In this document: positions 1 through 12,470 of the stretch, piece by piece
How positions within the stretch are numbered: position 1 is the stretch's first letter
Layout: each line of letters opens with the position of its first letter
NCBI GenBank assembly: GCA_023055355.1
Contig: JALJCS010000001.1
Coordinates: 23,063,881 to 23,127,880 of the forward strand
Source: Agelaius tricolor
Lineage: Eukaryota; Chordata; Aves; Passeriformes; Icteridae
Direction of reading: 5' to 3'
Length of the DNA stretch: 64,000 nucleotides
Made by a program: the position numbers and the translations under genes
The notes under the pieces: model-generated
Told to the model about the DNA's origin: nothing
What the model saw: the letters and a program-made list of their open reading frames with translations, nothing else
Database searches by the model: none

Positions 1-2606
1 TTTGTTTTTTTGTTGTTTTCTTGCAGTAGTTCTTAGGTCTTAAAAAACGTCAAGAGTCTGGGGAAAGCAGAGGCCAAGTCTTGGCCTTAATGCTCACCAG
101 GAAAGTCTCCGATTAAAGTAGAGCCCGCCCACATGAATTTACAAGTTCATTGCACTGGTTCAGGCAGGAGATGGCTTTGTGGTTCACAGCAAGGAGCATA
201 CAAAAAAGAAGCCAGCAGGGGGATTTTACCTTCAGTTTAGGTGTTACAGGAATTGGAGCCTCTTAACTTGACATCTTTCTTTTTCCCATTGATCATTCTT
301 TTCTAGCAGTAAACTCTTATTTTACTGAATTATGTGCAGGTTTTTGGCTATATTAATTCTGTCTGAAAGAAGTGGTGGGAAAAGAAAGAAAAGCAGGGTT
401 GCAATCAGAAGTGTGACGTAAGTTTTTCTTTCAACCTACCATAACTCATACACAGCACAGGAATGCATCGTTCATCATCTTCCAGTAGGAAAAACCATCA
501 ACATTCGTTCCAAGCCTTAAGCCACAAATCTTGAGATTTGCACCAGTCCCCCAACCTTGCAGTTTTTATTTTTTTGCAAGTAGCTCAAGCCCTAGAGCCA
601 CTCTGGTTGGCATTTCTTGCAGCTTTGCACTCAGAAGACATTTTCCTTACAGGACTGTACAAGAGCAAAACACACCTGAGCTGCCAGATCCTGATTTCCT
701 GAGGGGAATGCTCAGTCTTACAGCTGTGCTGTAAAGGATGCTGTCTTTTCTCTGTGTGCACCACCCACCCTGTCAGTCACTGGAGTCACTTTTACTGGCA
801 TCAGCACCCGTCTGAGAGCTCTCACTCATCTCCCGTAAGGTCACCCAGGGCATTTGCTGCTTTTGGAGGGAAGCAGGGCCAGCACATCACCATTAACAAC
901 CTTGTGTCTGGCATGAAACAGTGCACCCAGTGCTGGCACTCCGCCCTCCCTCCCTGCTGCAGTGGCTCCTGGCCCACAAAAGCAGCAATTAGTGAGCTGC
1001 CACAGAGCACCTTGGGCTTCAGAGAGCAACATCCATTTTCCTTTCCACTTTAACAATCCATACTGGGTGAGGAAATCCTGCAGACAGATAATGTGCCTGA
1101 TTCAAAAACACACCAAAGCACTTAACCAATTAAAATGTATTCCACGGCCAACATTTAAGTGCTCCTGTAACTCAGCACCCTCGTTAGGGGCTGTACACAG
1201 TATTCACCTCCCCATCTTGTGAGAGTCTCCCTGCCTTTCACCAGGCTGCATGTCTGACATATTCCAGCACAGCTGAGCATCTAACATTGGTAGCCCTCAG
1301 GAATATGAACTGTAATCATATTCCAGCCATTAAAGACTTATTATTCCAACAGGAGTTTTCAAATTACCCTGTTTGGTTCCTCCAAATGAAGAGCCTCCTG
1401 CTTCAAACCAGACAGGGCTGTCCATTTGTTTCTTTCATTTTTAAACAGTCGATCTTTCCTCCTCTGAAAATGCACTTCCAGTTCCCTGACACCTGATAAG
1501 GAGCAATTCTCTTTTCCTCACGCCAGCCAGAGATGACAAAATGCAGCCTGAGGGATTACCAGTCTCCTGTCTGTGCTGCCTCAGGAGCAGATGCCAGCAC
1601 CAGAGTGTTCCTGCTGCTTCTAAGGCAGATGGAGAGCTGTCACCATTAACTTCCAGAGCATGGACCACCCACAGGATGAGCTGCCTAGGAACTCACTCTG
1701 CCCTGGGTCGGTGACAAACCTGAAACAAGTTTCCTTCTTCTCTTTTATTGCTGCTCTCTCTCCTGTTTACTTGGCATACAATTGCCCCAGTCCTAGCCTG
1801 CTCCAGCACTTACCTCATCTGATGTATGGTTTAGCAAGCTAATGCATCACTGCGTAAAAGCACACTAAAATAAAACCAACAACGACAACAATTCCATGTT
1901 TTACCCATTTTGCCTTTAGGGATCTTCCTTAACTCCAGAAACTCCAGCTGGGGTGACGTATTTTAGGCAAAAATGTTATGAGACACATTAAAAAGAAACA
2001 CTCAGCAGTCCAAAATTCCATCAAGAAACTCCTCCAGAGCTCTCACTGCTCATTAAATCAATCAAAATCAATCCCATTTCTTTCTGGAAGGAGCACTCTG
2101 CTGTGGTACAACACCTTCCAACTCTCCTGCTGAAATGAGAGCCTGTATCTCTTTAAACACCTTCATAATGCACCCAACCCAGATCCCACTCCTAAAAATG
2201 GATACTCTTGGCATCTCCATGGAAGCACCTCCTCCACCTCAGCCTGGCCCAGGTTAGCACTGCACAGCTGAGGGCACCTCAGGACACAGGAAAGAGCACC
2301 CCAGGTGAAAGGGGAGGCTGCCTGCTCAGAGGGCAGAGCGGAAACCTCAGAAGATGAGGGAGTTCACCACTGCTCCCAGCCTTGCAGGAGCTTTGCTGCA
2401 GGGCTTGCAGCTGTTCTGCTGGAAGAAATGGGCTGCTCCAGGAGGGGGCCTGTGGATGGCGGCGCTTTGCCCAAGCTGGAGAGGTGCCCGTGTGAATCAG
2501 CTGGGGAGGCTCAGAGGAGCTGAGAAGCAGCAGCCTCTGCCAGCCAGCACTTGGTGGATGTGATCCAAAGGAGCCCAGGCAGTGTAATTCCCATGGCAGC
2601 ACTCAC

Positions 2607-2673
2607 CAGTGACTCGGGGCACTTGCAGCAGCTCTGCTCCCACTCCTGGCTCCCAGCGCACGGGCTCTCGGAA
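2607..2673 (-). other. Exon-like segment with good splice sites, unidentified
   Basis: On the minus strand a 67-nt segment lies between GCCTTTGGTTTCAG and CACTG|GTGAGT, both good splice signals. All three frames are open; one gives SESPCAGSQEWEQSCCKCPE. I do not recognise it, and it does not match TRAF5 protein as I know it. It could be a 5' untranslated exon of the putative TRAF5 transcript, a non-coding RNA exon, or chance. Confidence 0.2.
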
Positions 2674-5600
2674 CTGAAACCAAAGGCAAACCGTCAGGGG
2701 AAAAAGTGCTGTAGGTGACAGTGAGAGCAGCCCAGGGTTATCTGAATCAATTTCCTGCTTACGCTGATGCCTGGCCAGCGTAGGTAGGGGCTGAGGGAGC
2801 TTTCACTTCTGTCTGCTCACAGCTTCCAGCAAGGGGAAGCTGTCCTGCCTTTGTGTATGCTGCAATTTTTCAGCACACGTGTGAACTCTAACGCTGGTTT
2901 AAAATAGCAGAGAGCAGCAGGCTTGTGCTGCATAATGATGCTCTTGAGGCAGACACAGTGCATGCTGGAAAGGGATTTTCACTGCAACTGCACTGCAACA
3001 GCACACACACAAAACCCCCATGGAGGGTATGGAGACTGAAAATTGACACAAATAAAAAAAAAAGGATTTCCCTATACTGAAATAAATAGAATTAATTCTG
3101 CCCACACATAAAAAAGAAGTGGTATGAATCACTAGGAGCTAAGCCCAAGTCCTATAAACAACTACCAATGAGTGGGAGCTCAAAGGCAGTGCAGTACAAA
3201 GAGCTCCCAGCTGCACCTTCCCATCACCTCAGCATCCCAGCCCTGCCTGCACAAGCAAAATGCTTCTGGAACAACTCTTTCCATGCAGATGCCTTAATCT
3301 CACTGGAAATAATCCAAGCGGGAGAATTTTCATAACAAAAATAAACTTTATAAATTGGGAACTATCCTGTTTTAATACCACCATAACAAACGGAGCCCAA
3401 ACATTTTCCAGTAAAATGCTCCACACTTAAAATTGCTTCTTATTCAGAAACTGAGCAGAACATAATAATAAGTAGAAAAATCAGCATGGGCATGACTTAC
3501 TAGAATATAAAATTGCATCAACATTTTAAAGCCATGTTCAAACAGCTCCCCTCCAGCACGGCTGCTCTCTCTCTACAGCACCAGCAGTCAGAATGACAGA
3601 GGCTGTGTGGAACCTTGATCACACTGAACCACTGTGGACAGATTAACTTCTTCTAGCCACAAAAACATACTTTCTGCACACAGGAAAAACCATTCCTTAC
3701 AATGTGGTTGCTTTTTTAAAAGAGAACATGTTTTTCCTGTTTTCTCCAATGTGAAACTAATCATTACCCCATGAGCTGTGATTGCACCATTACAGCCAAA
3801 ACTTCCAGGACAGCAGAACCAGGCACAAGCACTGGGTGCCACCATGTCTCAGACTGAGAAGGGAAAATATCCAGGTTGTTATCACAGACTTGATCACCAC
3901 ACATGGACAAGAAGACAAGATCCCAGGCTCTGCTGCCCAGCAAATGGGGCTGAGAGCTCAGCTTCTGCCAGGTTCACTGCATGAGAGGAGGGTGAGGCTC
4001 AGTCACCCTCCAGGACTGGGGTATTCCCAGTAAAAAGCACCTTCCTCACTTACCAGCTTCCATGTCATACATACAACAGGGCACAGAAAAAAGGTTATGC
4101 ACCTACCTTTCTGTAGCTCTAGTCCACCTCTGTTGCTTTACACTAAGACACTTGGTAGGGACGAGGCTGAGAAGATGCCCTGTCCCTCCCTCTACAATTA
4201 TCTGCCTTTTATGGTAGATCAGAACTGTCTTAGACACAGTGGGAAAAGTTTTGTCAAATTTGGAGGTCTAAGATCAAGTCACTTTGTTGGGAGGTAACAG
4301 ACAGAAACAAAATGGAGGGGAATACATCTTGCATTAAAAAACACTCTCCAAGCTGCCTTATAAACTATTAAATTTATGTACAGATTAGCTGCCTCCAGTA
4401 CTTTTGAATTAAAATAACAAAGTTGTATGATTTACTACTTTGACGTCCCCCAGAACTCCACTATTTTGGGGACAAAAAAATATATGCCCCACTTCAACAC
4501 ACAGAGTGGAAGAGCTAACAGTTTCCCAAAGAATGACTAAAAGTATCTATACAGTTAGTTTGAGATACATATTTAAGATATAGCAAGTTGTAGGGAGCCA
4601 TGTGGAAACAGGAGATGATGACCTCTGACATCACTGGGGGATCATCCTTGTCCCTTCTAGCCCATGGAGAGTTAGAACATTTTGACTGCTGACAACAGAA
4701 CACACTGGCAGAGTCCCCATGTGGGAGAAGGACCCTGGCTGCACCATGTGTGTCCCTGCAGCACAGAGGCTGAGGAGGGAAAGGATCCCTTGCTCACCAA
4801 CACAGACCCACTGCCAGCACTCAGGGCTCACTCCCACTTCACCTGGCAGCGAGGGAATCTCAGGAACTGCTCTGCTGTTGTCCCAATCACTTACAAGCTG
4901 CAGGGTAGTGACCAGCTGGTACCCAGAGAAGAGTACTTCTGACAGCAACAATTTCCTATTGGATATGTGCCTGAGCACCCCCAGGGGATGTTGCTGCAGC
5001 GGACAGCAGAATAAACATTTTCTTTTGTATACAGACACCACTATGCTATTGAAGTTCCAACTGTAAGATTACCTCATCCTCAAGGCACAGCAAAGCCTTA
5101 CTAAGCAAGCATCAGTTTGCTCATGCCCATAGGCAAATTTTCACTGAGCAGAGTAAGACAGTAGGGTTTCCTTTGCACAGAGGTACAGTCAAGCATTACA
5201 ATGAATTCCCATAAGACTAGAGTGCATCAGGGTTTTAAGACACCGGTTACAACACTGCATTTAAAAAAAAAATTAAAAATACACTTTTGCAATTAATGAA
5301 GTGTGTCTGGTGCTAAAGTAGCTTTGATTTTACAGCCAGCTTATTATCTGCTACATCTCCTCTTTCCCCTGGATGTTCTAAAAATAATTAATTAATTGAT
5401 TTTGCACTGTCAAGAAATCTATTTCTAATCAACACAATATTGTTATGCCTTAAAATAACCTCATCCACAGCTGGAAAATAAACCTGTTGCCACCACTCCT
5501 GTCGCAATCCCTGAATGCTTTATCACCTGCCCAAGCACCACAGAAATCTCAGTAAGAAGGTTCTGCCTCTCACCCTTACAAGATCATGACACCACTTTGC

Positions 5601-5799
5601 CAGTTCAGGGGGTGAACTTGTTCCCTGAGATGTTTCTGGGTCTGCAGCCTTCCCCCAACCCCTGTGTGCCAAGCCCCTGAATAGCCCTTCAGAAATGAGA
5701 AATAATTCTGGCAAAATTAAGCTCCTGCCAGCATTAACAAGACACATTTTGGTAAAGCCATACCTGGAAGCTGTAGCTGGTCCTCAGTGGGGAGAAAAT

Positions 5800-5828
5800 G
5801 AGAGAGAGACAGAGACAGAGAGACAGAG
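5800..5828 (+). repeat. GA/GACA simple repeat
   Basis: AGAGAGAGACAGAGACAGAG then AGACAGAG, a purine-rich simple repeat. Confidence 0.8.
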
Positions 5829-7980
5829 TCTACCAGCGTGAGCTTTGTGGTTAGCATAGCAGTACAAGCATTTTAAAACAGCAAGGGAGTGGAAATCCCC
5901 CAGAGTAGCTTTGAAAAGATCATGCATAAAAATGTTTTAGAAGTGTTAGGATACAAGGCAAGCCACTGAAAAGTATTTTGCCTTACTGCAATGATGTAGG
6001 GACTGCAGATTTACCATCTGGAGCAACACAAGGTTACCAAAGACATTTCTCACAGTCGGAATCCAAGATACAGAGTAGATTTCACCTTCCACAAAACTGG
6101 TGAGTGATGTGATCAAAGAAAAAGCACAAGGGCACCAGGAAGCACACAAGGACATAAGAAACAGCCAGGTCCAATCCTGTGAAGCCCTTTGCAGTAGCCT
6201 CGCAAAGCCGTGTGAACACACCCATTGCAGGAAGTGAAGTGGCAGCTCACAGAGGAAGCAGCACTGGCTCGGTCACATCAGCTCATGCCACAGGCTGCAC
6301 AGGCATGAGACACTCAAACAGAACTCCCAAACAGAAATAAAATCCATTTTAAGAAAATAAACATTTTATTTGGTTTTGTAATAACTTAAGTGGCCATAAA
6401 CCCTAATGGTTTTGTAGTCTCAACTTAATTGTACACTCAGGATTCTTGGCAGCCTTGTCTCCCTCTTTCTGCATCAGCCTCTCTCCCCAGTCCAAAATGT
6501 GCTGCCCTCGAGGCAGTGCCTTAGGCTCTATCTCTACCCCCACTCTTTCTTTATCCTCCTCTGCCCTCTTCCTTTGCTTTCTGGTCTCTTGTTTTCTTTT
6601 TGTTTTTCTTCCTTTCCTAAAGTAACCTATTATATTTTCTCTGAAAGCAGTAATTTTTAAGTCTCCTGTTATTTAAAATACTAATTTTCCAAAGAAAGTG
6701 TCTATTCTCTTTTTTACTTAAATGCAACATATAGTCTCTTTCACCTTTTCCCAAAGCATTTCTAACCTATTTCAATTTCCATCTCCCCTCCCAGGAGGTA
6801 TCTCAGCCTACGGCACGTTTTCCTGAACCTTCCATGAAGCTCTGGAACAGACAAATCAGTGCATCATAAAGTCAGTGGCCAAGGGAAAGACACCAATTTG
6901 CAAACTTGCTGCTTCTTTATGGGATCAATTAAATTGATTTGAGTTGCATTTCTCAGCACAGCCTAAGCTCCCTTCTACAGTCAAGCTTTTTAACCCAGAA
7001 GGTGTCCTTTCATCCCTGCCATCAGCACCTGACACCAGAACAGCACAACAGCTTGTGCACAGAGTGCCCTTGAGCCTGCCAGCTCTGAGGGAAGGGCACA
7101 TCCAGCTGGATTCCTCAGGAGGAGGCAGTGCTGCAGAAATTGTAGTGCTCTGCAAGCACAGCTCCAGGAAGCACCATCTGCTTCTGGGAAGCTTTGGGGA
7201 AAACCCCAAATGGAGAAGTTGAGTGGGAGCAGGATCTTAATTTTAAACAGTTTGACTCTGCAGATGAGTAGAGAGCAGCAGGGCAGTGTTACTGCTCGTG
7301 AGCAGCCCTTGACCTCCTCCAGCAGCATGCACAGTGCTGAAACCCTGACCAAGTTTCAAACAAACTCAAGGGGATGAACTCAAGTGCAAAGGCAGACAGC
7401 AACAGCATTTAGGAAAGAAGAATGTAGGAAGAGACAGAAAAATGAAATTAAAAAAAAGTTACTGAAAAAAAAACCAGTAAGGGACAGAAAGCAAGACAAC
7501 TAACAGGCTTTAATTTTTTTATCTTTTAGTGTACTGAAGGCAAAGTGAGTCATCACTTTTCCTAACAAATAATTGGCCATTACAAATTTTGCAGAACTAG
7601 GTCTTTGGGGCTTCCAAATTCACATCTCTTCCTCTGCCCTATAGGGACACACTATTCAGGACTTCAGCTGATTTGACCACTCTGTTGGTTTGGCCATGAA
7701 TATCTGTTTAAGGTACAAGAGATCCTTCATTTAATTTGCCACGCCCAGACCCTTTGACTCAGTCTTTATAGAGAACTTTACCAGCATCTCTACAGAAATC
7801 TATGAATCAACTCAATGGTTATTCATCTGAATTAGTAGGATGAGCTCAAAAATTTTTTTTAAACATATACATGTGTCTGATGACATGTAGACACATGTTT
7901 CTAGCCATAGCTGTCACTGAAAATGCAACTGCTAATATAAAAACCCAGTGCTCTCAGGGACCCCATGAACTTGCTGTTGG

Positions 7981-8014
7981 GAAAATGGTGACAGCAAAGA
8001 CTGTCACCATTTTC
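7981..8014. repeat. Perfect 14-bp inverted repeat with a 6-nt loop
   Basis: Arm GAAAATGGTGACAG (7981-7994), spacer CAAAGA, then the exact reverse complement CTGTCACCATTTTC (8001-8014). It contains opposed TGACAG/CTGTCA words, the core recognised by TGIF/MEIS homeodomain proteins. It is followed by an A-rich run. Confidence 0.9.
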
Positions 8015-9016
8015 TTTTCTTAAAAAGAAAAAAAAAAGTCAACTGCAAAAAGGATGTGTTCTTAAAAAGTCCTTGCCATGAGGACAGGCTGGAGATGTAC
8101 AGATGTAAGAACCAGGAGCAGTGCTCTCCCATGGCCCCTCCTCCATATGCATTGGGCAATGGAAAGCTGTGCTGCCACAGCCAGGCAGCCACAGCATTTT
8201 TTTGTTTCTTTCATAGGGCCACATTCCAGTTTCAAACACATGGATATAGCAGACAAGATTGTGAACTATATGGTCTTAGCACAGTGCAGATAATTTCATA
8301 TCCCACAGCATCTACTTTGGGAAAAACTCCTTTGCAGACGGTTCCTAACCTTGAGGTTTGGTTAATCACTAGGTGATTTGCATAATAATAGTAAGTAACT
8401 TTTGTATTTTGATATAACCTTCTGCAAAGTAAATCCACAGCAACATACTTTGCATACAGAATCCCTGTATGCAAACATCAGTATATTACACACAGAAACT
8501 TGCTTTACAGTCCCATTCCCAGAGACAAACATGCTTAACTACAGGGCACTCTGGCCAATCCCATCTCAAAATCATTGTGGTTTAGGTGCAAACAGTTTCT
8601 CACACACTTGTGTATTTGTTGCAGTATCGAGCAGGGGAAACTGGAAATTTTTGCAACACTTTTATTAACAATACAGCATGACTCAAGTTTCCTCACTTTC
8701 CCGAGCCCAGCCACACACCAGGGTAAAGAGGTGAACTTCTTTCCTGGGCTGAAGGAAGACAGTGGAACAACCACACACTTGCAGCCCAAACTGCTACTGA
8801 TAAGGCACTGATGACTAACAGTGTGGTCATTAACCCTTCACAGTTATTGCCGAGAAACCTGGACAGAAAAGCCCCAGAAAGCAAAAGAAGAGGTTCTGAA
8901 ATCCTCCCCCTGGGGTGCAGTCCCAAGGGCACGCTGGCTGTGAGGTGTCCCAGCCAGTGTGACCAGGTGACCCCAGGCTGGCTGGGTCCTGCAGCAGCAC
9001 CCTCAGGCTGCCACAC

Positions 9017-9074
9017 TGCTCTGGGCAGGGAATGCTCCCAAGAGCTGCTCTGGGCAGGGAATGCTCCCAAGAAC
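9017..9074 (+). repeat. 29-bp tandem duplication
   Basis: CTGCTCTGGGCAGGGAATGC followed by TCCCAAGAG occurs at 9017-9045 and again at 9046-9074 with one terminal difference. The near identity points to a recent duplication. The unit is not a multiple of three, arguing against coding. Confidence 0.9.
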
Positions 9075-10062
9075 GGAATGTCTGCGAGACAGCAGAAACC
9101 ACCTGAATCCCTGAGCCACCAGCAGCTGCCTCCTCAGGATCAGGAGACCAAGAGAACTACAACTCACACAGACTCCCTGAAAAACCAGAGAAAGGAATAT
9201 CTCTCCCTAGCCAGATGATTCCTGATGATGAATTATGTCTATTTATGCAAAATCAAAGGGTCAGAAAAAGAACTGAAGAAGACAGAGGGCTATAGGGTAA
9301 CTTAAAGGTGGGGAAAATAAAGGAGATGAAGCACCTCCAAGTGTGCACCTGCCCACTGAAGGGATCTTGCAAAGTGACCCAAGCAATATGAGGCACAGAA
9401 TGAAGAGCTCCTGACCTGTCCCACAGCTTTGGCAGCTGTGTAAGAATTGCTCTTCACTTAGGGAGCCTGTGTGGTTAAATAAAGAACTGTCTGGTTTCTG
9501 CCCTCTGCACTTACCTGAATTCTTTTTGTCCAAGTCTACAAGAGCAGCTTTCTAGCTTCAAAATCTTGTCCCCTCCTGGTTGTGATTCCTTACCCTCTCA
9601 AAACTCCATTAAGTACCCTGTGAGCACCACAAGCTTTTCTTTCTTCCTTCACGGTGTTACTATGAATCTTATCTTTCACCAGCTTACAACTCTTCAGTTT
9701 CTAACCCTAAAGTTTCCTGGGAGGTACTCACAGATGTGCCCTATCGCTGCAGACCATCTTCCTGCACAGGCTGAACTCAGCCTCTCCTCTGATGTCTGGG
9801 CTGTGGATGGTGGCCAGCCCAGAGGCAGCACGATGACCCCAAGCTTGCCCTGCAGCCCTTCTGCACAGCCCGTGTTCCAGCCTGGCACAACCAGACCCTG
9901 TTCCACTCAGCTCTGTAACCTTCATCTCCCTCTCAGGCTTTAAGTGTTAGATCTTCACAATACCTCACCAACTTCTCCTGCTTCGTGTCTCTCTATGACA
10001 CAGTATTTCTTGTCTGCTAACACAAATAAAACTGCCATCCATCACCATCATCCTCTGGTTTT

Positions 10063-10230
10063 CATCGAATCAAGGGTTTGGGGACCTTAAAGATCATCTT
10101 GTTCCAACCACCTGGCCATGGCCAGAGACACCTTCCACTAAACCAGGTTGTTCAAAGCCCCATCCAGCCTGGCCCTGAACACTTCCAGGAATGGGGAAAA
10201 CACTTCCAGGAATGAGGAAGACACTAATTT
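10063..10230 (-). mobile_element. CR1 LINE fragment (3' end)
   Basis: The plus strand reads GACCTTAAAGATCATCTTG, GACACCTTCCACTAAACCAG and GCCCCATCCAGCCTGGCC, the well-known avian CR1 3' region in reverse orientation. It is 5'-truncated. A 20-bp block (AACACTTCCAGGAATGRGGAA) is duplicated in tandem at its inner end near 10180-10223. Confidence 0.85.
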
Positions 10231-10520
10231 CCAAACACTTCTTTCTCTTGAAATGTAATATTTTACTCATTTATCCACCCTGTGTGCTGTCACAGGGATA
10301 ATTTTTCTAAGCCACAGCTACAACCACATCACTTCTCACCATCCCTCCACTTTCCCACTGCACCGATATCTCTTCACTTTCAAAGCCTGTTCTGGTCTCC
10401 CTCCACTTGCTTCTGCATCACCTCCAACGATATAAAGGTTTCCTCTCTGTTCAAGCAATGATAACAGGCTCCACTGCCTCCTTGTCATGTATTTGAGCAA
10501 GTGTGTGCTGGGAGGGCAGA

Positions 10521-10538
10521 TTTTTTTTTTTTTTTTTT
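10521..10538 (+). repeat. Run of 18 T
   Basis: A mononucleotide tract, about 290 bp right of a CR1 fragment. Confidence 0.9.
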
Positions 10539-11827
10539 GAGATATTAGCAGGCTGTTCTACTTCAAATCTCTTCTCCAAGATCTCCTTTGCCAAGCAGCT
10601 GGGAACAACCAGCTTCTGACTATCAAGGTGATCCAGAAAGTCCCACTGTCTCCTGTTGCTCCTGCACGCAGGCAGGTCCCTCCCTCCTGACTTGAATCTA
10701 TGAACTCCCTTCAGCCAAGGGCTGCAGTTCAGCCTTCTGCTTACACAGAAGGGTCCTCAACCACAGCAAACACTTCTCTGCACAACAGAAATAAAATAAT
10801 CAAAGCTAACAGCAAAGGAAGTTGTCACAGGTTGTTTTAGGCTGAGCGCAACACATCACCACCAAACCTCATGCTTAGCTCTAAAGCAATAATACAACAC
10901 AGTCCTCAGAGAAAAGAAGATGATGCGAAAAACCAGCCATGCCCAGGCTCATGCACAACGGCATTCCAGATCACCCCAATTTTACCTTCATCACTAAACC
11001 CGCATGCTCTGTGTGCAATCAGCAGGGGAGTTTAAAAATACAACTGTTTCTGCTGCCAGCCTGGAGATGTGCCTGACCTGAATACACCCAGCTATTTTTA
11101 GCACATCACTGCACTCCTTTCAGCCATCCCGTATTTATAAAACGGAAGTTATGAGGAAAGTTGTTCTTGGCTGGCACCGGGAAGGCACAGCCAAGCTAAC
11201 AATAGGGAAAGCAATTCAAGAAGTGCCAACAATAGGAGCTCTTCATTTTTCCTTTTAAATATGAAGAGTGTTGAAAACGTTTGGTTAAAGCCTGCTGCGC
11301 CTCGAGATGCTCCCAGAGTGCTGTTAATCAAGGAAAATCAGAAGACCCCCTGCACAAGCACAGAGGGGAGATTCCCTCCCTCCAGCAGCATTCAGCTGAC
11401 ACCAGCGGGGATGCTTGTTACAGGTCCCTGCAGTCTGAAAAGATCAGAGCTGCAAAGACATTCTTCATTCATCCGAGCAGTCCCGACTTTGTCTCCTTCC
11501 CAGCCCCCAAAATTTCGGCCCTGCCTCAGCCTCTGGGGCGGGCACCGGGCCTACCTTTCCCTCCGGCATCCCCGGGGGCGGCGGCCGTGGCGCATCCCGG
11601 GCAGGGCTGGGGAGCCCCGAGCCGGGGCCGCGGGCTCCGCCGCACCTCGCACAACTCCCGGGGCGCCAACTTCGGCTGCGCGCCCCGGGCCTCCTCTGGA
11701 GCGGAGAGAGCAGCCCCGGCCCCCGCAGACTTGTTCTGCCCCGCGGGGCTGGCAGGGCACTTCAGGAGCTGTCACCCCCGCCCGCCCAGCACCCACCGCG
11801 GGCCCGGCCCGCTCCCCGAAGCGCCCC

Positions 11828-11851
11828 GTCCCCTGTCCCTGTCCCTGTCCC
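11828..11851 (-). other. G-quadruplex motif (GGGACA)n on the minus strand
   Basis: The minus strand carries three consecutive GGGACA units ending in GGGGAC, so four runs of at least three G are separated by 3-nt loops. This is a canonical quadruplex motif. It lies on the sense strand of the putative TRAF5 transcript, just downstream of a candidate exon-1 donor. Confidence 0.75.
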
Positions 11852-11940
11852 GCCCCGGCCCGCCCGCCCCGCCGCACCTGTGCCGGCGCTCGCCGCGCTC
11901 CGAGCCGGGCCCGGGGCCGCCGCTGCCGGCGGTGCGGGTT

Positions 11941-11984
11941 GGTGCGGGGCCGGTGCGGGGCCAGTGCGGGGCCGGTGCGGAGCC
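11941..11984 (+). repeat. 11-bp GC-rich tandem repeat, four copies
   Basis: Unit GGTGCGGGGCC at 11941, 11952, 11963 (first base A) and 11974 (one substitution), with a partial copy just before at 11931. The three GGGG runs on the plus strand at 7-nt spacing make a G-quadruplex possible. Confidence 0.9.
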
Positions 11985-12470
11985 GGCCCGGCTGCGCGGG
12001 CGCGGCTCCGTGCGCGGCTCCGGCGGGCGGGGGGCGCGGCGAGGACGCGCTACTGCCGCCTCCCCCGGCTGCCGTCGCCACCCCCGCGGGCGGGAGCCGC
12101 TCTCGGTTTCATGGCAACCCCCGGGCGGGGAGACCCCGGCGGCGGCGGCGGCACCGCCCCGCTCGGGCAGCGCCGGCGGCACTCCCGGGCTGGGGGAGGG
12201 AGCGGCGGCATCCCCCCCTCGTGAGGGACGGCGGCGCCGGGAACCGCGGCTGGGGCAGGCTCCCCGGCAGCCCATCCTCAGCCGCCGCCGGCCCCGGGCT
12301 CCGCACACCGGCCCGCAGCCCCCAAACGCCGGTGAGGCGCGGTCAGGGCGGCAGAGCCGCGCCGCTGCCCTCCCGGCAGGCCAGGGAGTTTTCCAGGAGC
12401 GGTAGCGAGGAGCGGCGGCGGGGCTCGGGCGCAGCAGCCGCTGCCTGCAGGGAGGGCAGGTATTGCTCTT

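Larger units (their letters stand above)
1..11489. other. Non-coding flank left of the TRAF5-type CpG island
   Basis: No frame in this 11.5-kb stretch resembles a known protein on either strand. If TRAF5 lies to the left, this would be its long first intron. Contents noted: the exon-like segment at 2607-2673, a GA-rich repeat at 5800-5828, the perfect inverted repeat at 7981-8014, a 29-bp tandem duplication at 9017-9074, a CR1 fragment at 10063-10230 and an 18-nt T run at 10521-10538. Local composition is moderately GC, with many CAG/CTG-type words. Confidence 0.6.
11490..12470 (-). promoter_or_regulatory. TRAF5: CpG island, probable TRAF5 promoter and non-coding exon 1
   Basis: About 1 kb of dense CpG sequence holds (CGG)5 at 12136-12152, an 11-bp tandem repeat at 11941-11984 and a G-quadruplex motif on the minus strand at 11849-11828. 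In human, RCOR3 is followed in the same direction by TRAF5, whose first exon is untranslated and followed by a long intron. An island about 5 kb beyond the RCOR3 stop is where that promoter should be. Possible exon-1 donors on the minus strand are CACAG|GTGCGG (exon end 11878) and GGAAAG|GTAGGC (exon end 11555). No TRAF5 protein is seen in the window, so the gene name is a synteny inference. Confidence 0.5.

Noticed and set aside
1..11489. TRAF5 coding exons (RING, zinc finger, TRAF domains)
   Set aside because: Looked for on the minus strand because of synteny; no Cys/His RING pattern or TRAF-C segment found.
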